DNA of 64,000 nucleotides, taken from the NCBI GenBank assembly GCA_947561395.2, contig OX387187.1:37367829-37431828 (forward strand), given 5' to 3'. Position numbers and translations under genes: made by a program. Below the pieces are notes generated by a model. It saw only the letters and a list, made by a program, of their open reading frames with translations, made no database searches and was not told the origin of the DNA. Below are positions 15,887 through 28,479 of the stretch, piece after piece (within the stretch, counting starts at the first letter, position 1; the number at the start of each line of letters is the position of its first letter). Source of the DNA: Buxus sempervirens. Lineage: Eukaryota; Streptophyta; Magnoliopsida; Buxales; Buxaceae.

Positions 15887-16346
15887 TAGAGCTGTAAGTT
15901 TTGCCCAGACCGCCCGAAGCCCGCCCAATCCAACCAGAATAACAACCCGATTTAAGAAATAAGTTTGGGTTTGGGTTTGGGTTGGGTTCAATCTTGAGCC
16001 CGAAGTTGAGTTCGGGCTGGGCTCGGGCTCACAAGGTACAGCCCGAAAAACCCGAAGTATATATACCACTAAAAACCCAAAACTGTCTCCTGCAAATTTA
16101 AAACTTTCTCATCTTCTCCTATCTCTCTACCACAGCAGTCCAAACTGCTCGCCCCTCTCACTATCCCGCTCTTCTATTATCAATACCTCACATTTCAAAA
16201 ACAATCTAGCTAGAGAAATCCCCCAACCCAACAAAGGAGCTCGATCAGCGATTCGGCAAGAGCTAGCAAATAGCAATATTGTTGCCGTCAATACAGTGCC
16301 TCTGCCTGTTCCGGGAAAATCAGTTGCCGTCAATACGGTTCCGGCA

Positions 16347-16889
16347 AGGGCTAGCAATGGGTTGGATATATATCCGAATCCGATCCGAAATTACCAAATT
16401 CGGATATAGGATTTAGATCCACTGTTCGGATACGGATTTCGAATTTCGGATCCGAATTTTTTCGGATTCGGATTCGGATATACATGTATCCAATCCGAAA
16501 AAGATCCGAACCGAAAACATACTTATAATATATATAAATTTAGCGCAGACCATGGTTCAACCAAAAGTTAAAAAGGTTAAATCATCATTTGATCATTAAA
16601 CACTTGGATTTGTGTTAAAATTTATAGTTAAATTTACTTTAATTGTTAAAATTATTTTTTAAGTTTCAGGTTCAAACAGGCTCGAATTCGGATTTCGATT
16701 TTGAATTTGGATTTAGGATCAGATATATGATCGAATTTGGATTTCGGATATTAATTGAATTTCGAATTCGGATTTAAGTATTAAAGATCCGTCGGATATC
16801 AGATCGAATTCGGATATCGGTAAATTTTTTTCGGATCGGATTCGGATCTTAACAAATCCGTATCATATTCAACCGATTGTCACCCCTAG
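16347..16889. mobile_element. nested hAT MITE
   Basis: 543-bp insertion inside the larger hAT element. Left end agggctagcaatgggttgga pairs imperfectly with the right end aaccgattgtcacccctag, and the flanks carry the exact 8-bp duplication ttccggca (16339-16346 and 16890-16897). The body is dense in variants of ttcggatatcggatcgga, a known style of plant hAT MITE. No open frame. Confidence 0.85.
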
Positions 16890-17072
16890 TTCCGGCAGCA
16901 ACTAGCAATACAATTGCCGTCAATACTCATTCGATTGACATCCATCGTTCACAAGGGATTTTCAGGTACTGTTTTATCTCTATTTTCGTTTTTTTCATCG
17001 TTGGTATCACGAGGAAGTCGGTGATTGATTGATTTTTTCGATTTCGGTTTCGGAAGCTACCCTAACACGTGA

Positions 17073-17188
17073 CGCCAATGGTTTTGTATATTTGGGTGTC
17101 CTTTTCGTCAAAACGACTGAATCATCTTCCCGCCAATGGTTTTGTATATTTGGGTGTCCTTTTCGTCAAAACGACTGAATCATCTTCC
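17073..17188. repeat. 58-bp exact tandem duplication
   Basis: The unit cgccaatggttttgtatatt... (17073-17130) is repeated exactly at 17131-17188, inside the 2.7-kb hAT element. Confidence 0.9.
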
Positions 17189-18605
17189 TTTTCGAGTTTC
17201 TTCGACCTTTATGTCTTTGTCGTTGGGCAATAATTATTAACGTCTATAAATTTGAGTGTTTCAGCTGCTGCCGCTTTCCATCAGCGGCTCCTGGTCAAAT
17301 CGTGGGCAAGTAACCGTTTCATTTCAACACTTTGAGCCCTCTTAGCTCTGTAAATATAGATGGTAAATAAACCAAACAAGTTTGGATAGGTATGTGAGTG
17401 AAACCAAACATTAATTTCAGTTTTTTTTTTTTTTGCCCTTTACAATGTGATTGGGGATATTACTTGAACAAACAAGTCCACCATTGATTTTGTCCCAACT
17501 CATCTTTTTAATGAGAACAAGGGGTATTTATGCAATAAAACAAAGACTGCGTAGATTGTTGTGATAAAGAGTTTTCTTTATCTCTCATCTTTCCCCATTT
17601 TGTCATCGCTTTCAGGTACTGTTTTATCTCTATATTCGTTTTTTTCTTTCGTTGTTGAAGCTATGTTCTGCTTTGCTTTTCCGATTCATAGTTTTGAATA
17701 ACGATCCCGTGGGGACAAACGAGGTTGGATTTTCTATTTTTTTTGCCCTTTATTATTGATCCTTCTAGGTGTTCATGGATTGATTTCTACGATCTCATTG
17801 GCATTTATTTGTTCTAATTGTTCCATGGATCCATGTGATATTAGTGCTATTAGATTAGTTCTTTATGTGTTTTGATGTTATGTTGGTTGTTTGAGTTCCG
17901 CTGGTTTTGATTTTAATTTGATCATTTGTTCAGATCAATATGGAGTTTTTTAGTTGCATTTAGGGGTTTCCATCTATGGTTTGTACCATGTTCTTCTTCT
18001 TCTTTTCTTCCTCCCAATAACTTGTGGACTTGTGTTCATGAAAGGATGCTGTAACTGTAAAGCTTTGCTTTCAAATTCATTGGTTTGGGCTTGTAACCAA
18101 GTATGTAATAAATTTAACTTTTGCCTGCTTAATACCAAGAAATGAACTTGAAGTTTAAATTGAATTACCTTACTTTAATATGTTCTAAAATTTCTGTTTG
18201 TTTGAAAGTTGTTATTATGTCTAAATATCCTTGCTTTATTGTGCTACTTAGTTTCATAAACTAGTTTACCTAATACCACAGGTCTACAACAAGCTCAAAA
18301 GTTTGGTGGACTTATAGGAATCATTTTTTAACCTAATACACAAACAATCAATGTATACCAATAAACTTTATTATATATATCGAAATATTGTAGTCTTATA
18401 TATGTGAATGTATCATTGTATCAAGTAGAAAAAAAGGTTTGGACTGGCCCGAACTCAAGAAATAATTTTAGGGTTGGGTTTGGGCTCAAAGAGTTTGAGT
18501 TAGGGCGGGCCGAGAAGAGTTTAGGTTCACTAATTTTAGTTAGGGTTGAGTCCGAACTCATTGAAACCCAGCTCAGCCCGCTCTACTTACAGCTCTAATC
18601 ATTGG

Positions 18606-19270
18606 GTATTGCAACCAGTCTTGGTCAATTGTTAGCAAACATGTTCTCTAGTCAGCAATCAGAAAATTTAGAAGTTCAAAAGCACCTAGCAGGGAGTGAT
18701 TTTCCTTTTAAAATGGTAAAATTTGCGGTCAATGTGGCCATTAAGGTGGCTGGTGGTTGTGAAGCTCATTTATGTTGCGTGAAATAAAGCAGCAATAAAC
18801 ATTGAACAAGCTCGGAACATTGTACTTTTAAATTGGGAAATGTTTGAGCCAGTTTAGTGCAAAATGTCTCCAAATATGAGAATTTTTCTTGAGGTACTTC
18901 ATAAGAACTTGATCCAGTCATCAATCTCACAGATGATGAGAATCACCGAACCAAGGAAACCATGATCCAGGCAGACTACCCACCATTTTTGTTCTTACAG
19001 TAACTTCATAAGTATGTGTAGACACTAGACACATCATAGGAGTCTTCATTCATATTCATTATCCTTTCCTAATAACCAAGTTATGTCAACAACGTGTTAA
19101 TTTTCAATTTCAAGAAAAAGCTTAAATTGGTTTTCTGAAAATTCAAGAATTCAGAAAAAAAGGAAAAAATTCACTTATTCAGTAAAATAATTTACAAAGA
19201 ACTACTTTTTCTGACGAATTTTTCTTCCTGGTATCGGATAACTGAAAATTACAACTTCATGTCAAATTTA
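18606..19270. other. no gene recognised
   Basis: Short frame at 18602-18787 has no family I recognise. The rest is AT-rich non-coding DNA between the hAT element and the Helitron. Confidence 0.4.
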
Positions 19271-19548
19271 TCTACTATATATAAAGCGAGGCGCCCTTTT
19301 TGGGAATCGTGCCAAACAACAAGTTACAACTTTCACAAAATGCCCATCTCCTGTATAGTTTAGTTTCAATAATATAAGGTTATACCTGTCTCAACTCACT
19401 ATTTTCGTTCAAAAACAATTAGTTTGTAACTACCTCACTTCTCCTCTCTCCATTTTCTTTCTTCCCACTTATTCTCTCTCCACGTGCAGTTTTAAAACTA
19501 CTCCCTCCCTTTTTTACGTGCGTGCAGTACTGCACGTGACCCTGCTAG
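19271..19548 (+). mobile_element. small non-autonomous Helitron
   Basis: 278 bp. Starts TCTACTATATATAAAGCG and ends CTAG, sits between an A and a T, and has a 16-bp perfect palindrome (cgtgcagtactgcacg, 19521-19536) eight bases before the terminal CTAG. These are the hallmarks of a plant Helitron. No coding capacity. The DNA right after the end (tctataaagcgaactcgcc at 19551) looks like the 5' end of a second family member. Confidence 0.85.
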
Positions 19549-22265
19549 TATCTATAAAGCGAACTCGCCTGAACTTTGCAGTCGTAAATACTCCCCCGGC
19601 TGATACTTATATTCTAATAACTGCAGGATATAGTTTGGTAACTGCCTAGGCAATACTCTTCTTTCTGCCTTCGCCGGGTTATCTGCAAAAGGGAAAAAGA
19701 AAAGTGCAGTAAGATCAATTTGATAAAATAACTTCAGCCAAAGATTATGGATTTTTTCTTGAATTTCTCATAATTTTATCCTAAAAATATGGAAAATCAT
19801 AAGGTCTTTTAAATTTTTTTTTTTTTTTTTGCCTTTATTATTATTCTGATAAAACAGACGGATGGTATTACACGGAAGACATTTTGTTTGCCTTCACGAA
19901 GGACAATTTTATATAAATTTAAAATCGTGAAGGACGTTATTTCCTATGTGTAATAGGATATTATGAAAAAGTATTTCAGGGATCAGCATCCATATCAAGC
20001 CTGCTTCTCTTTCTCAACTCAAAAGTAGTACTATTAAGTTCCACCTACACCAAAGAAATGCGCTTCTGTAATTGGAAAAAAAAGTAAAAAGCACTTGAGC
20101 AACACTGGATGCAGCTTTAAAAATCTTGGTGTTCTCTGTGAAGGGTCACAACAGCAGTAGTAGTCACGACATGTAAATGAAAACAAACTTCAAGACACAT
20201 GAGAGAATCAAATGTAGCGAGGCTCCGATGCGTGTAGTATCAAACCGGCAAAATACGGAGCTCGTAAGTTCACATTAAGCTGGTGAAATTTGGTTTGATA
20301 TGTGAGTCAATCTTCAATTTGTATCAATATTCAAGCAATCTGTAACTAAACTCCTCAAGGCTCCCCTCACTGAAAAGGCATAAATGAAAATTAATGTCAG
20401 CAACCTAGATTGAACAAATTTTGGAGGAGATTCAAATGTTATGAGCAACTCCTTACACATTTCAAAGCTGCCATAGGGAAAAAGAAGCAAAAGAAAGAGG
20501 AAGAAAAAAAAGTTAAAATTCGAGGAAAATACTACGAGGTTGTGAAGATACGGAATAACATAAATAGGAGAAGCTACACAAATATGAGTAACATACGTTT
20601 ATCGCATAATTAGCATCATGATTGAATTACTTTCCAGATAATGTTAGCAGGGGAAATCACAGAAAAAACAACATTAGACAAGCTATATTAGTTTTCTACT
20701 AGAAATAATGGTGGAGCTCTGAACAGATAGATCAATCAACTAAAATGGAAGAAGTATACAAGAGTGATATTGATTCGGCTCCTCTCAAAGCTTTGATGGC
20801 AAGAAAGAAGATGAGCCGACTCAATACCACACCATGTATACTTTCCCAAGAGATGATCTCTTCATTTACCAAGCTTCTATGTTTAGTAGAAAGGAACCTC
20901 CTCCCTTTAAATAGGAAGAAAAGGCATCAAAGATTAAGACTGTACACAGCACCTTACCATCAAAGTTTCAAAAGATAAGTCAAAAAGATGTATCATGATT
21001 AAGATCATGGTATCCCCACTAATAATCCATTCATTGTTTATCTAATATGCTTGGCAGAATCTGTGGCTGTCATCAAACTTGAAATTATGCACCATGTCAT
21101 CCGTACTGTAAATGCATGTGTCATAGTTAACATCACAGAATGTCAATAATTGAACTTTGGATGCAACAATCTTTCTATTGCAAAATGGTATATGTTCTAA
21201 ATCAATAATGTGGCTTGCAATCAATTACTTTCACACACAATGTACTGAAACAAAGAATAATTGATCTTCTTATCAGCACAAATGAGTTGACTATCCTAGG
21301 TTATCCCTATACTTCGTCTTATCCCTGAAAGAAAAAGATAAAAAGTAAACCCCACTGCTCAATTAGCATCTGAACTTTAAAAAGGCAGATATTTGTTTAT
21401 GGTTGTTTTTGTTTAATCACATTTCTCACATGTTCAGTCACAAGAACTGCTTTTTCTTTATGAAAAGAGGACTTTTTTCCATGGGCTACAAGTCTCAGAG
21501 TTTTTCTTCGCCCCCAAGAAGGAAACAATTTGTGGAGCATATATGTCCACTAAAAAAAGATGGGGAAAATCTAAGGTCCCTATTTAAAAAGAGAACAGAA
21601 TCCTTTCTAACCAGTAAAATTAAATATTCCTCAATAAAAAATCTAAGCCAACTGTGTTACTCTCTCATTCCCTCTAAATTAATCAGATTTGGCACTCTTT
21701 TTCTCTAAACGAATCAGATTGTCTGATAACAGTGAAAAGCGAATCACAAACAAGGTTCTTTCAGGGAAATCAGATTCACGACCATCTATGTAATTTTATT
21801 TATTAATTCCGAATGCATGAGAGATATTTTTATCAATCAAGACAAATGATTGGTCCTCAACTCAATCCCAGCCATTGAATCCTTTCAATACTCACCACTG
21901 AACAGAAAATATAGTCTAAGGAAAAATAGAAAGTTGGGTCAAAGGTTTCAGATTTAGACAAAAAAAAAATTTTAAATGAATATAGAAGATTAAATCAATA
22001 AAAGAAAGGAAAAACTACAAGAACACATGGGACCCATGATAGATGGGAAACTGCATCTGCTAAGAGAAGAATAGCAAATAAGAGTGTCAAAAACAACAGA
22101 ATCACTCTGCCATGATTTTGGCTAAGTCTCGAAGTACATCAACAGCAGAAATGGAGTTAAAATATTTCCTCATGCAGACCCTCGAAGATGCTACAGCCAA
22201 GATGTCATACAAAATCCTCCTTTTCTGAACTCCTCCCTCAAAAACGCAATTTTGTTCGAGCTAAC
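19549..22265. other. long intergenic stretch, no gene recognised
   Basis: Contains several open frames of 60-100 codons (20410, 20745, 21403) with no recognisable domain and low-complexity Lys/Phe-rich content. I see no RNA gene. A possible Helitron 5' end is at 19551. Otherwise nothing can be supported. Confidence 0.4.
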
Positions 22266-23975
22266 CAGCATCTCTCCTACAATTTGAAGATGACATAATA
22301 TCCTTTTTAGAAGCAGCCAAAGACTACGTTTAACGGACTAAATGTATTATTAGATGTTTTAAATGCTATTGGGCCTCAGTGAGTTTAGAGAAAAGTGAAG
22401 TGGGGATTCATGTAGGGGATTTGTTGGAAGGGTGTTCTCATTTGTTGGGTGCAGATATCAAGAATGGCCTATTGCTAACCTTGGGCTTCCCTTGGGGGCA
22501 AGTCCAAATAAGGGTAGTTCTTGGGACCGAGTTTTAGAAAAATCGGCCAAGAAGTTAACTCTTTGGAAAATTACCCAATCAAGGCATCCTTACTGAACCT
22601 CCCTGCATATTTCTTGTCCCACTTTAGGGCTCCAAAAATTATAGTAGGATGACTTGAAAAAATGCATAGGAATTTTCTTTGGGAAGGAGGGGAGATCAAG
22701 AAGGATCAACTTGTTTGGTGGAGTAAGGTTTGCACTAGTATTAGTGTAGGAGATCTGGAATATCCATCTCAGAAACCCAGCTCTATTGGGGAAGTGATTG
22801 TGGTAGTTTGGTGAAGAGGAAGGGACTTTGTGACAAATAGTTATTTCTAGTAAATGTCATTCAAGATAATGGACAAAATCCCAAGTCAACAGTTAGATGA
22901 CAATGCGCTATCCCTTGGAAAGCAATTTCTGCCTCTTTTTCAGTCGTTGGTAATCTTTAAAGTTTAAACTTCAGTCAGGTTCTACCTCCAGGTTTTGGCA
23001 TGATGTCTGGTGGGGAAATAGGCCTCTTTCCAATCATTTTCCAGGGCTCTTTGGTATTCGTTTCCTTTTTGAGCCATTAGTTTCTGAAATTCTCACTTGG
23101 CCATCCATGGGCCCGAAATTCTCACTTGGCCATCTAAAATCCTATAGAGACCTCTGGTTGACAAAGCTAGATGAGCTAGGTAGCCTTTTGGAGGAACTCA
23201 GTGCTCTTGTACTTAAGCCTTCCCTTCCTGACGTTGGTATTTGGTCTCCCTCCTCAAAAGGGTTTAAGTCCTTTTTCTGGTATTTGTGTTTGTCTCATAG
23301 CTCATCAAAACCTCCATTCTCTCCCTCTTTTGTTTGGAAAGCCCAGGCTCCCCAAAGTTAGAGCCTTTCTTTGGACGGCCTTATGGAATAGCATCAACAC
23401 TCTGGATAACCTTCAAAGGTGTAAGAAGTTCATTGCTATTTCCTAAATGCACGTTTGTTGTGTATGAAGGATGGGGAATCGGTAGATCATATTATTGTAC
23501 TGTGTTTGTGAGATTTATTTGGTCTTCTCTCTTAAATTTTGATCGGATTGAAGTGGGTGCTTCCCAAGAACTTCTCTAATATGGTAAATCAATGGCGGTT
23601 TCCTTCACTAAGAAGTTAAGGGAAATTAATGTATTATGCAGCCCTCTTTGCAACTGCATGGACCATCTAGTTGACTAGAAATGGGTATTTATTTCAAGGA
23701 TAAAAGGCTAGCAAGCTAAGGGTCCTTCAGGACTTTCTGTCATCGGCTACTTTATGGGTTTGCATTGGGGAATAGTTCAAGACCAATTATCCAAAGGACA
23801 CGTTGGATTGGCCTAAGTTCGCTATGGAGAGCTTATACGCAGCTCTAGCCATGGGGGTGTTGTTGATTATTAGATTGATCTGCTGTTTAGTAGTAGCATT
23901 TGGAAGTTGGGATCCAAGATTGTCTGTAGTAGGATTCTGCTCACTTCTCGTGGGGCCCTTTATATTTTCAATAAA
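22266..23975 (+). pseudogene. decayed LINE (L1-type) reverse transcriptase
   Basis: Broken plus-strand frames follow the order of a plant L1 ORF2. First a YADD-box remnant (LLQFEDDIISFLEA, about 22270), then LEKSEVGIHVG, the LGLPLG-like segment and LWEGGEIKKDQLVWWSK. Then the linker WHDVWWGNRPLSNHFPGLFG, and finally the zinc-binding domain (VRAFLWTALWNSINTLDNLQ, then CLLCMKDGESVDHI). Many stops and frameshifts. Only the 3' half is present. Confidence 0.8.
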
Positions 23976-25006
23976 ATCTTTTCTTGTTAACCATCAGATC
24001 AAAAAGAAGAAAAGATAGAAAGAGTGTAGCACCAACATAGCAGGCACAAACACAAAAATAATCTCTGCTTTTTTTTTTTTACATGACATGATATAATTAG
24101 TCTATCCAATTTCTTTCCTGACATTTTCAAGTTGAGATTGCTTCATCTTAAGGATCAACTAGAAATGTAAAATTTGGTTATGGACAAAGGACGGCATGAT
24201 TTCAACATAGACCAGAGGAAGAAGAAATCATAAAAGGCACAAGGACCTGAAACATGGTAAGCAAAACATTCTTTCTGAATGATGAAACAAAAATTATGAG
24301 CTCTAAAATTTAATTGAATGAGATAATGTTGTACATTGTACATTGAATCTCCTAATCCTGTCTAAAGCAAAACCATATATAACAAAGGAGAAATCATGGC
24401 ATAAAGATAGCCTTCATTATAAATAATGTAAGAACTTTGAGAAGTCAACAAAAAACCTGAGTCAGGAGCCTCCATCCAATAGCATATCATTCTCATCTGA
24501 TCCCAGCTGATCCACCTTACCATTTATTGAGCTGAACGTATGTATATCGGAGTAGATGGTGTTGACATAATCAAACAGTCTTCTGGGAAGACTTAGCCAT
24601 CAAAAAATTTAATTGCTGAGACAGGTCATTTTTTCGTATATAATCCTTCAACAACCCGCTAGTAACTTAAGTCTTACCAACCCCTGCCAAAGGATCATGC
24701 CTATAACAATTCCTCCACTATGACTTTTCAAGTGCCAAAACTATGGAGAATTCACTCTTTTAGCAGCTCAGGTTTTTAGGCCTACTATAGTAACCAATAT
24801 ATACAACAATATTTCTTATCTGACCATTCTTGTTAATCCATAAATATTATTGATCAGTTCCCCTGAAAATAAAGAGACTATTCAAAAAATTCAAGTCTCC
24901 ACAGGAAGATTGTGAATCTTAAACTCAGCATCCAACATGTCAACGTAAATTCCATAAACACCCAGTTTTCTTTTGCATGTAAATTATATCCTCAATGCAT
25001 CAATCT
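23976..25006. other. PPR gene downstream region
   Basis: Lies 3' of the minus-strand PPR gene. No coding sequence recognised; the part nearest 25006 should be its 3' UTR. Confidence 0.4.
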
Positions 25007-26674
25007 CTATGTAGAATTCTCTGACAATATCTTGTCAACAATAACTCTATAGCTACATGAACTTTTAATAATCTTGGTTACAAAAACTGCCCAAGAATCA
25101 GAATCAATAAGAACATCTCTACTTGAGGTTAGCATGAGAATAACCGTAGTTAACTCTTCTTCCATTCCTGAGCTGTAAAGCCCCTCAACCAAGATCATGT
25201 AAGTAGACTTATTTGGAATGCATCCCTTAACCAACATCTCATCCAAAACCCTAATCCCCTCCTTCGCCAAACCGACTTTACAGAACCCCTTAATCAATAT
25301 ATTATAAGTAAAAGCATTTGGAGCATATCCCTTCTCCACCATATCATCCCACAACCTTGCTGCCTCCTGCAACTCCCCATTCTCACACATTCCTGAAATA
25401 AGCGTATTGTACGTCAAAACACTAGGGATCGATCCCTTCTCAAACTCATCAAAAAGCCTTTTTGCTTCCAAGATCTTCCCTTTTTTGCAAAGCCAGTATA
25501 TAAGAGTGCTCGAAATTGCATTATCAGGAGTACAATTCTTTCTCAGCAGCTTCTTCCACATGACACAAGCATCTTCTACCTTCCCCTCTTCACACAAAAT
25601 ATCAATCAACCTACAACAAAGTGCCGAGCTCGGTATGTATTTCTTCTCAAGCATGTCGTCAAGCAGATTGAGAGCTTCCCCAGATTTCTTTTCCTTACAG
25701 TAAGCTTCAATCATAACTCCATAAGTGACATCAGTAGGATCAACTCCATTCTCCTCCATTTCATCCATGATCTTAACTGCATCCATTAACCTCCCTTGCT
25801 TGCAGAATCCATTCATGAAGATAGTATACGTAGTTGCATCTGGAATCCAACCTCGATCCAAGATTTCATCAAAGATCTTCTTCGCTCCAACCAAATCATT
25901 CATCGCACAATATCCGCCTAAAATCGTCGTATACGTCACAACATTCGGAATCATTCCCATCGCAGGCATTTCATCCAAAACCTTAATTGCTCCCTCCATA
26001 TCATGATTCTTACAGAGAGCTTTGATGAGAATGTTACACGTGAAGACATTAGGGGTTATTCCAAACTTGTTTTTACAGTTTTTGAACATCAAATGCACCA
26101 AATCATACCGCTGGTTCTGGATCAGAGCATTCAATAGCGTATTAAAAGATCTCACCGACCTCTCAACACCAAAATCCCCAATCCGTAGAAACGTCCGAAT
26201 GGCCAATTTTGGCTTGCTCGCGATTCCGTAGTTACGAATCACCGTGACGAACATGTTCTCACCACATCTGATTCGCGCCCTATGCAACTGCGTCATTAGG
26301 GTTTCCACGTGTTCGAAAGCTCGAGCGCGAGAGAGCCTCTCGATCATGGCGAGGTAGGTGTCGTAATTATGGGAAAATCCGGGGTGGAATTTACCGGCGT
26401 GATCGAAGATCTGGAGAGCGAGATCGAGGTTCTGTTGGCGCTTGATCATGAGGACGAGACGCTTGGGGTAGAGCCGGAGGGGCCAGGGTTTGATCGGTGG
26501 AGTGACGGTGTAGGATTTCAGGAGCTCCTCCTTGGAGTTAATGGCGGAGAGGTGGTGATGGGAGGGGTGAGTGGAGATGGGATCGACGGTGGAAGTTGAG
26601 AGAGAACGAGCGGTGGAGATTGAGACTAAAGATTTATTGAGGAGATGATGAGATCGCCGGAGAAGAAGCGGCAT
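25007..26674 (-). CDS. P-class pentatricopeptide repeat protein, probably mitochondrial
   Basis: Intronless, 555 residues. RNA-binding helical-repeat protein, expected to act in processing, stability or translation of organelle transcripts. The first 30 residues are Arg/Ser-rich and lack acidic residues (MPLLLRRSHHLLNKSLVSIS), as in mitochondrial presequences. About eleven to twelve 35-residue PPR motifs follow from about residue 105, for example FTCNILIKALCKNHDMEGAI, VTYTTILGGYC, FTYNILIKGFCKVG. No E, DYW or SMR tail is seen, so it is P class. It resembles the Arabidopsis At5g16420-type proteins, but that assignment is from memory and not certain. The start is the first Met of the frame, and it opens the presequence. 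Confidence 0.9.
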   Translation of the reverse strand: MPLLLRRSHHLLNKSLVSISTARSLSTSTVDPISTHPSHHHLSAINSKEELLKSYTVTPPIKPWPLRLYPKRLVLMIKRQQNLDLALQIFDHAGKFHPGFSHNYDTYLAMIERLSRARAFEHVETLMTQLHRARIRCGENMFVTVIRNYGIASKPKLAIRTFLRIGDFGVERSVRSFNTLLNALIQNQRYDLVHLMFKNCKNKFGITPNVFTCNILIKALCKNHDMEGAIKVLDEMPAMGMIPNVVTYTTILGGYCAMNDLVGAKKIFDEILDRGWIPDATTYTIFMNGFCKQGRLMDAVKIMDEMEENGVDPTDVTYGVMIEAYCKEKKSGEALNLLDDMLEKKYIPSSALCCRLIDILCEEGKVEDACVMWKKLLRKNCTPDNAISSTLIYWLCKKGKILEAKRLFDEFEKGSIPSVLTYNTLISGMCENGELQEAARLWDDMVEKGYAPNAFTYNILIKGFCKVGLAKEGIRVLDEMLVKGCIPNKSTYMILVEGLYSSGMEEELTTVILMLTSSRDVLIDSDSWAVFVTKIIKSSCSYRVIVDKILSENST

Positions 26675-27317
26675 CGTTCTGTTTCCGGTGCGACGAAAGA
26701 GAGAGACGAGATGGTTGAGTCTAACGAGTGCAGCGGTGCGCAGAGCGCCAAGTTGAAAGTTGTCGACTTATAAAAGAGAGAATTAGAACTGTTGACCTCC
26801 ATTTAAGAGAAATTACAATGAAAAGGCCTATGTTCAGGTCTAAGTGTAGATTAAGGCTTGCCTCATGATTTTATAACAGAAATTCCTTTCCAAGTTACCA
26901 TTTGCCGTAAAAAAAAGTGGAAAAAGAAAAAGAAAAAAAAAAGGAGCAAATTGTTATTAGGGAAAAGACGGGATTTATTCTTAAAAATATTTGAACTTAT
27001 GACATATGGCATTTTGGTTTTTCCACAGTAATTATCAAGATATATTTATTTAAGTAGTAACATTATAAGTCAGGGGCCATCGATTTTATAATGTCAAATT
27101 TGCATAGAGGGAGGCTACATAGCATACATGCGAGCTATATTGCTCCTTTGAGTAGCTTGGTGTATATTGATGCTTTTGGTTGATTAAATTATTTCATGAA
27201 TTAGATTTTAGGTTTCATTTTACATTGTGCATAAAAGTGAGTTCCAGATAAGGAGAGACCAGAGGAATTATCTCTTTATCTCGATTTATCAAAAATTATA
27301 TCTTTAATTAATTTATA
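26675..27317. other. PPR gene upstream region
   Basis: Non-coding DNA that should contain the PPR promoter. It includes an A/G-rich run near 26910-26950. No gene or complete element. Confidence 0.4.
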
Positions 27318-27539
27318 CTAACTGGTTGCACATGCAGTATTGCATGAACGAAGAAAGAAGCAGACGGAAAGGGAACAATTTTGCAACTAATTATTAAGTT
27401 TTTAAAAAATTGAGACAATTTTAACTTTGTACCCTTCTATTAATGAATTTTCACAATAATATGTAAGGATTGTTTTGAAAAATCGACATTTTAATTGACA
27501 TGATTCCCAAGGGAGCGTTAGCTTTATTTATAGTATAGA
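27318..27539 (-). mobile_element. small Helitron, minus strand
   Basis: On the minus strand it begins TCTATACTATAAATAAAGC (27539) and ends GTTAG at 27318, with the hairpin CATGCA..TGCATG near the 3' end, inserted between A and T. The last bases read TTAG instead of the usual CTRR. Hairpin and 5' end resemble the Helitron at 19271-19548, so they are probably one family. Confidence 0.65.
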
Positions 27540-27544
27540 TTTAT

Positions 27545-27880
27545 CTAGTCATGTTTCATTAACTCCATCTATATCTTGTTATGTCTTCCACATCTCTTAG
27601 GCCCTTCAAATATGCATCTTCTCATATCTATAATTCTTTGATTTATATGCCTAAACCAACTTTACTTACTCCTATTAATTTTATCCATGCTAGGCCAAAC
27701 TACTTTTAAATACGTTCATTTCTTACTCTGTCTTTTCTAATATTCACATCTCCATAATAATCATCTTCTGAATATGTTATTTTTTTTGCCACCCAATATT
27801 ATATACCGTACAACATACCTCGTACAATCACTTTATTATAAACTTATTATCGTTTAATTTGAATGAAATATCATACAAAA
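27545..27880 (-). pseudogene. RTE-type LINE C-terminal relic
   Basis: Minus-strand translation gives VVRGMLYGI.YWVAKK followed by RKDRVRNERI, matching the C-terminal part of plant RTE-like reverse transcriptases (usual pattern: MLYG.E.W..K, then RKD.IRNE.I). Stops and gaps are frequent. It ends about 80 bp before the giant Mutator element. Confidence 0.55.
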
Positions 27881-27953
27881 TCCTATCAGCATCCCTCATC
27901 TGACTTCAACCGCATAAACCAATGGGGCCAAAAGGTGCAACAGATGTCACCCC

Positions 27954-27962
27954 CTTCCGAAC
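27954..27962. repeat. left target-site duplication of the giant element
   Basis: cttccgaac, repeated at 48742-48750 directly outside the other terminus. Confidence 0.93.
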
Positions 27963-28118
27963 GCGCGCGGATCCTCTGTGAAGCGCATCGCCTGTGAAGC
28001 AAAGGCATCCTCTGTGAAGCGCAATCCAACGGACCAGAATAAGCGAAGGTTATAATAGTAATTTTGATCCAAACGCTTAAAAAACTATTAAAACTCTCCT
28101 CGGCTCTCTCCTCGGCAA
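27963..28118 (+). repeat. left terminal inverted repeat
   Basis: 156 bp, the exact reverse complement of 48586-48741. It contains repeated cctctgtgaagcg/ catcgcctgtgaagc text and starts GCGCGCGG. Such ends are where a MULE transposase binds and cuts. Partial similarity continues to about 28430. Confidence 0.95.
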
Positions 28119-28138
28119 TCTCCTCGTCTCGATGAAAA

Positions 28139-28230
28139 CGTGCGAAACATAGTATTTAATTTTGGATCCTCTCCACGTCCGCAACGTGCGAAACATATTA
28201 TTTATTTTTGGATCCTCTCCACGTCCGCAC
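28139..28230. repeat. 46-bp tandem pair just inside the left end
   Basis: cgtgcgaaacatagtattta... (28139-28184) is followed by a near-identical copy (28185-28230), each ending ctccacgtccgca. The right end has only one such segment (about 48530-48575, reverse strand). Confidence 0.85.
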
Positions 28231-28479
28231 TTTACCCGACATTGCGCCATTTCTGGACCTTCTTCGTCTTCGTCTTCGTCTTCGTCATCCTCATCGCATA
28301 CGAAAGGGACAGGATCATACTCCATTTGCTTCACAGAGGTTTCCCTTTCTTACAAACGCGCGCGCCCACTTGACGAAAGAAAGGGACCACCACCATCACA
28401 AGAACTTCGTAATTGAGGGACCACCACGACAGCCACCAGCCTCATTGAAAGACGACTGTAAGTCGTTATTTAATTTTAT

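Larger units (their letters stand above)
15887..18597. mobile_element. 2.7-kb non-autonomous hAT element
   Basis: Ends are 13-bp inverted repeats, tagagctgtaagt at 15887 and acttacagctcta up to 18597, and the insertion is flanked by the 8-bp duplication atcattgg at 15879-15886 and 18598-18605. This is diagnostic for hAT. The interior has no transposase frame. It holds a nested hAT element (16347-16889), a 58-bp tandem duplication and two related stretches beginning caggtactgttttatctcta (near 16965 and 17614). Captured or rearranged sequence is possible, but I recognise no gene in it. Confidence 0.9.
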
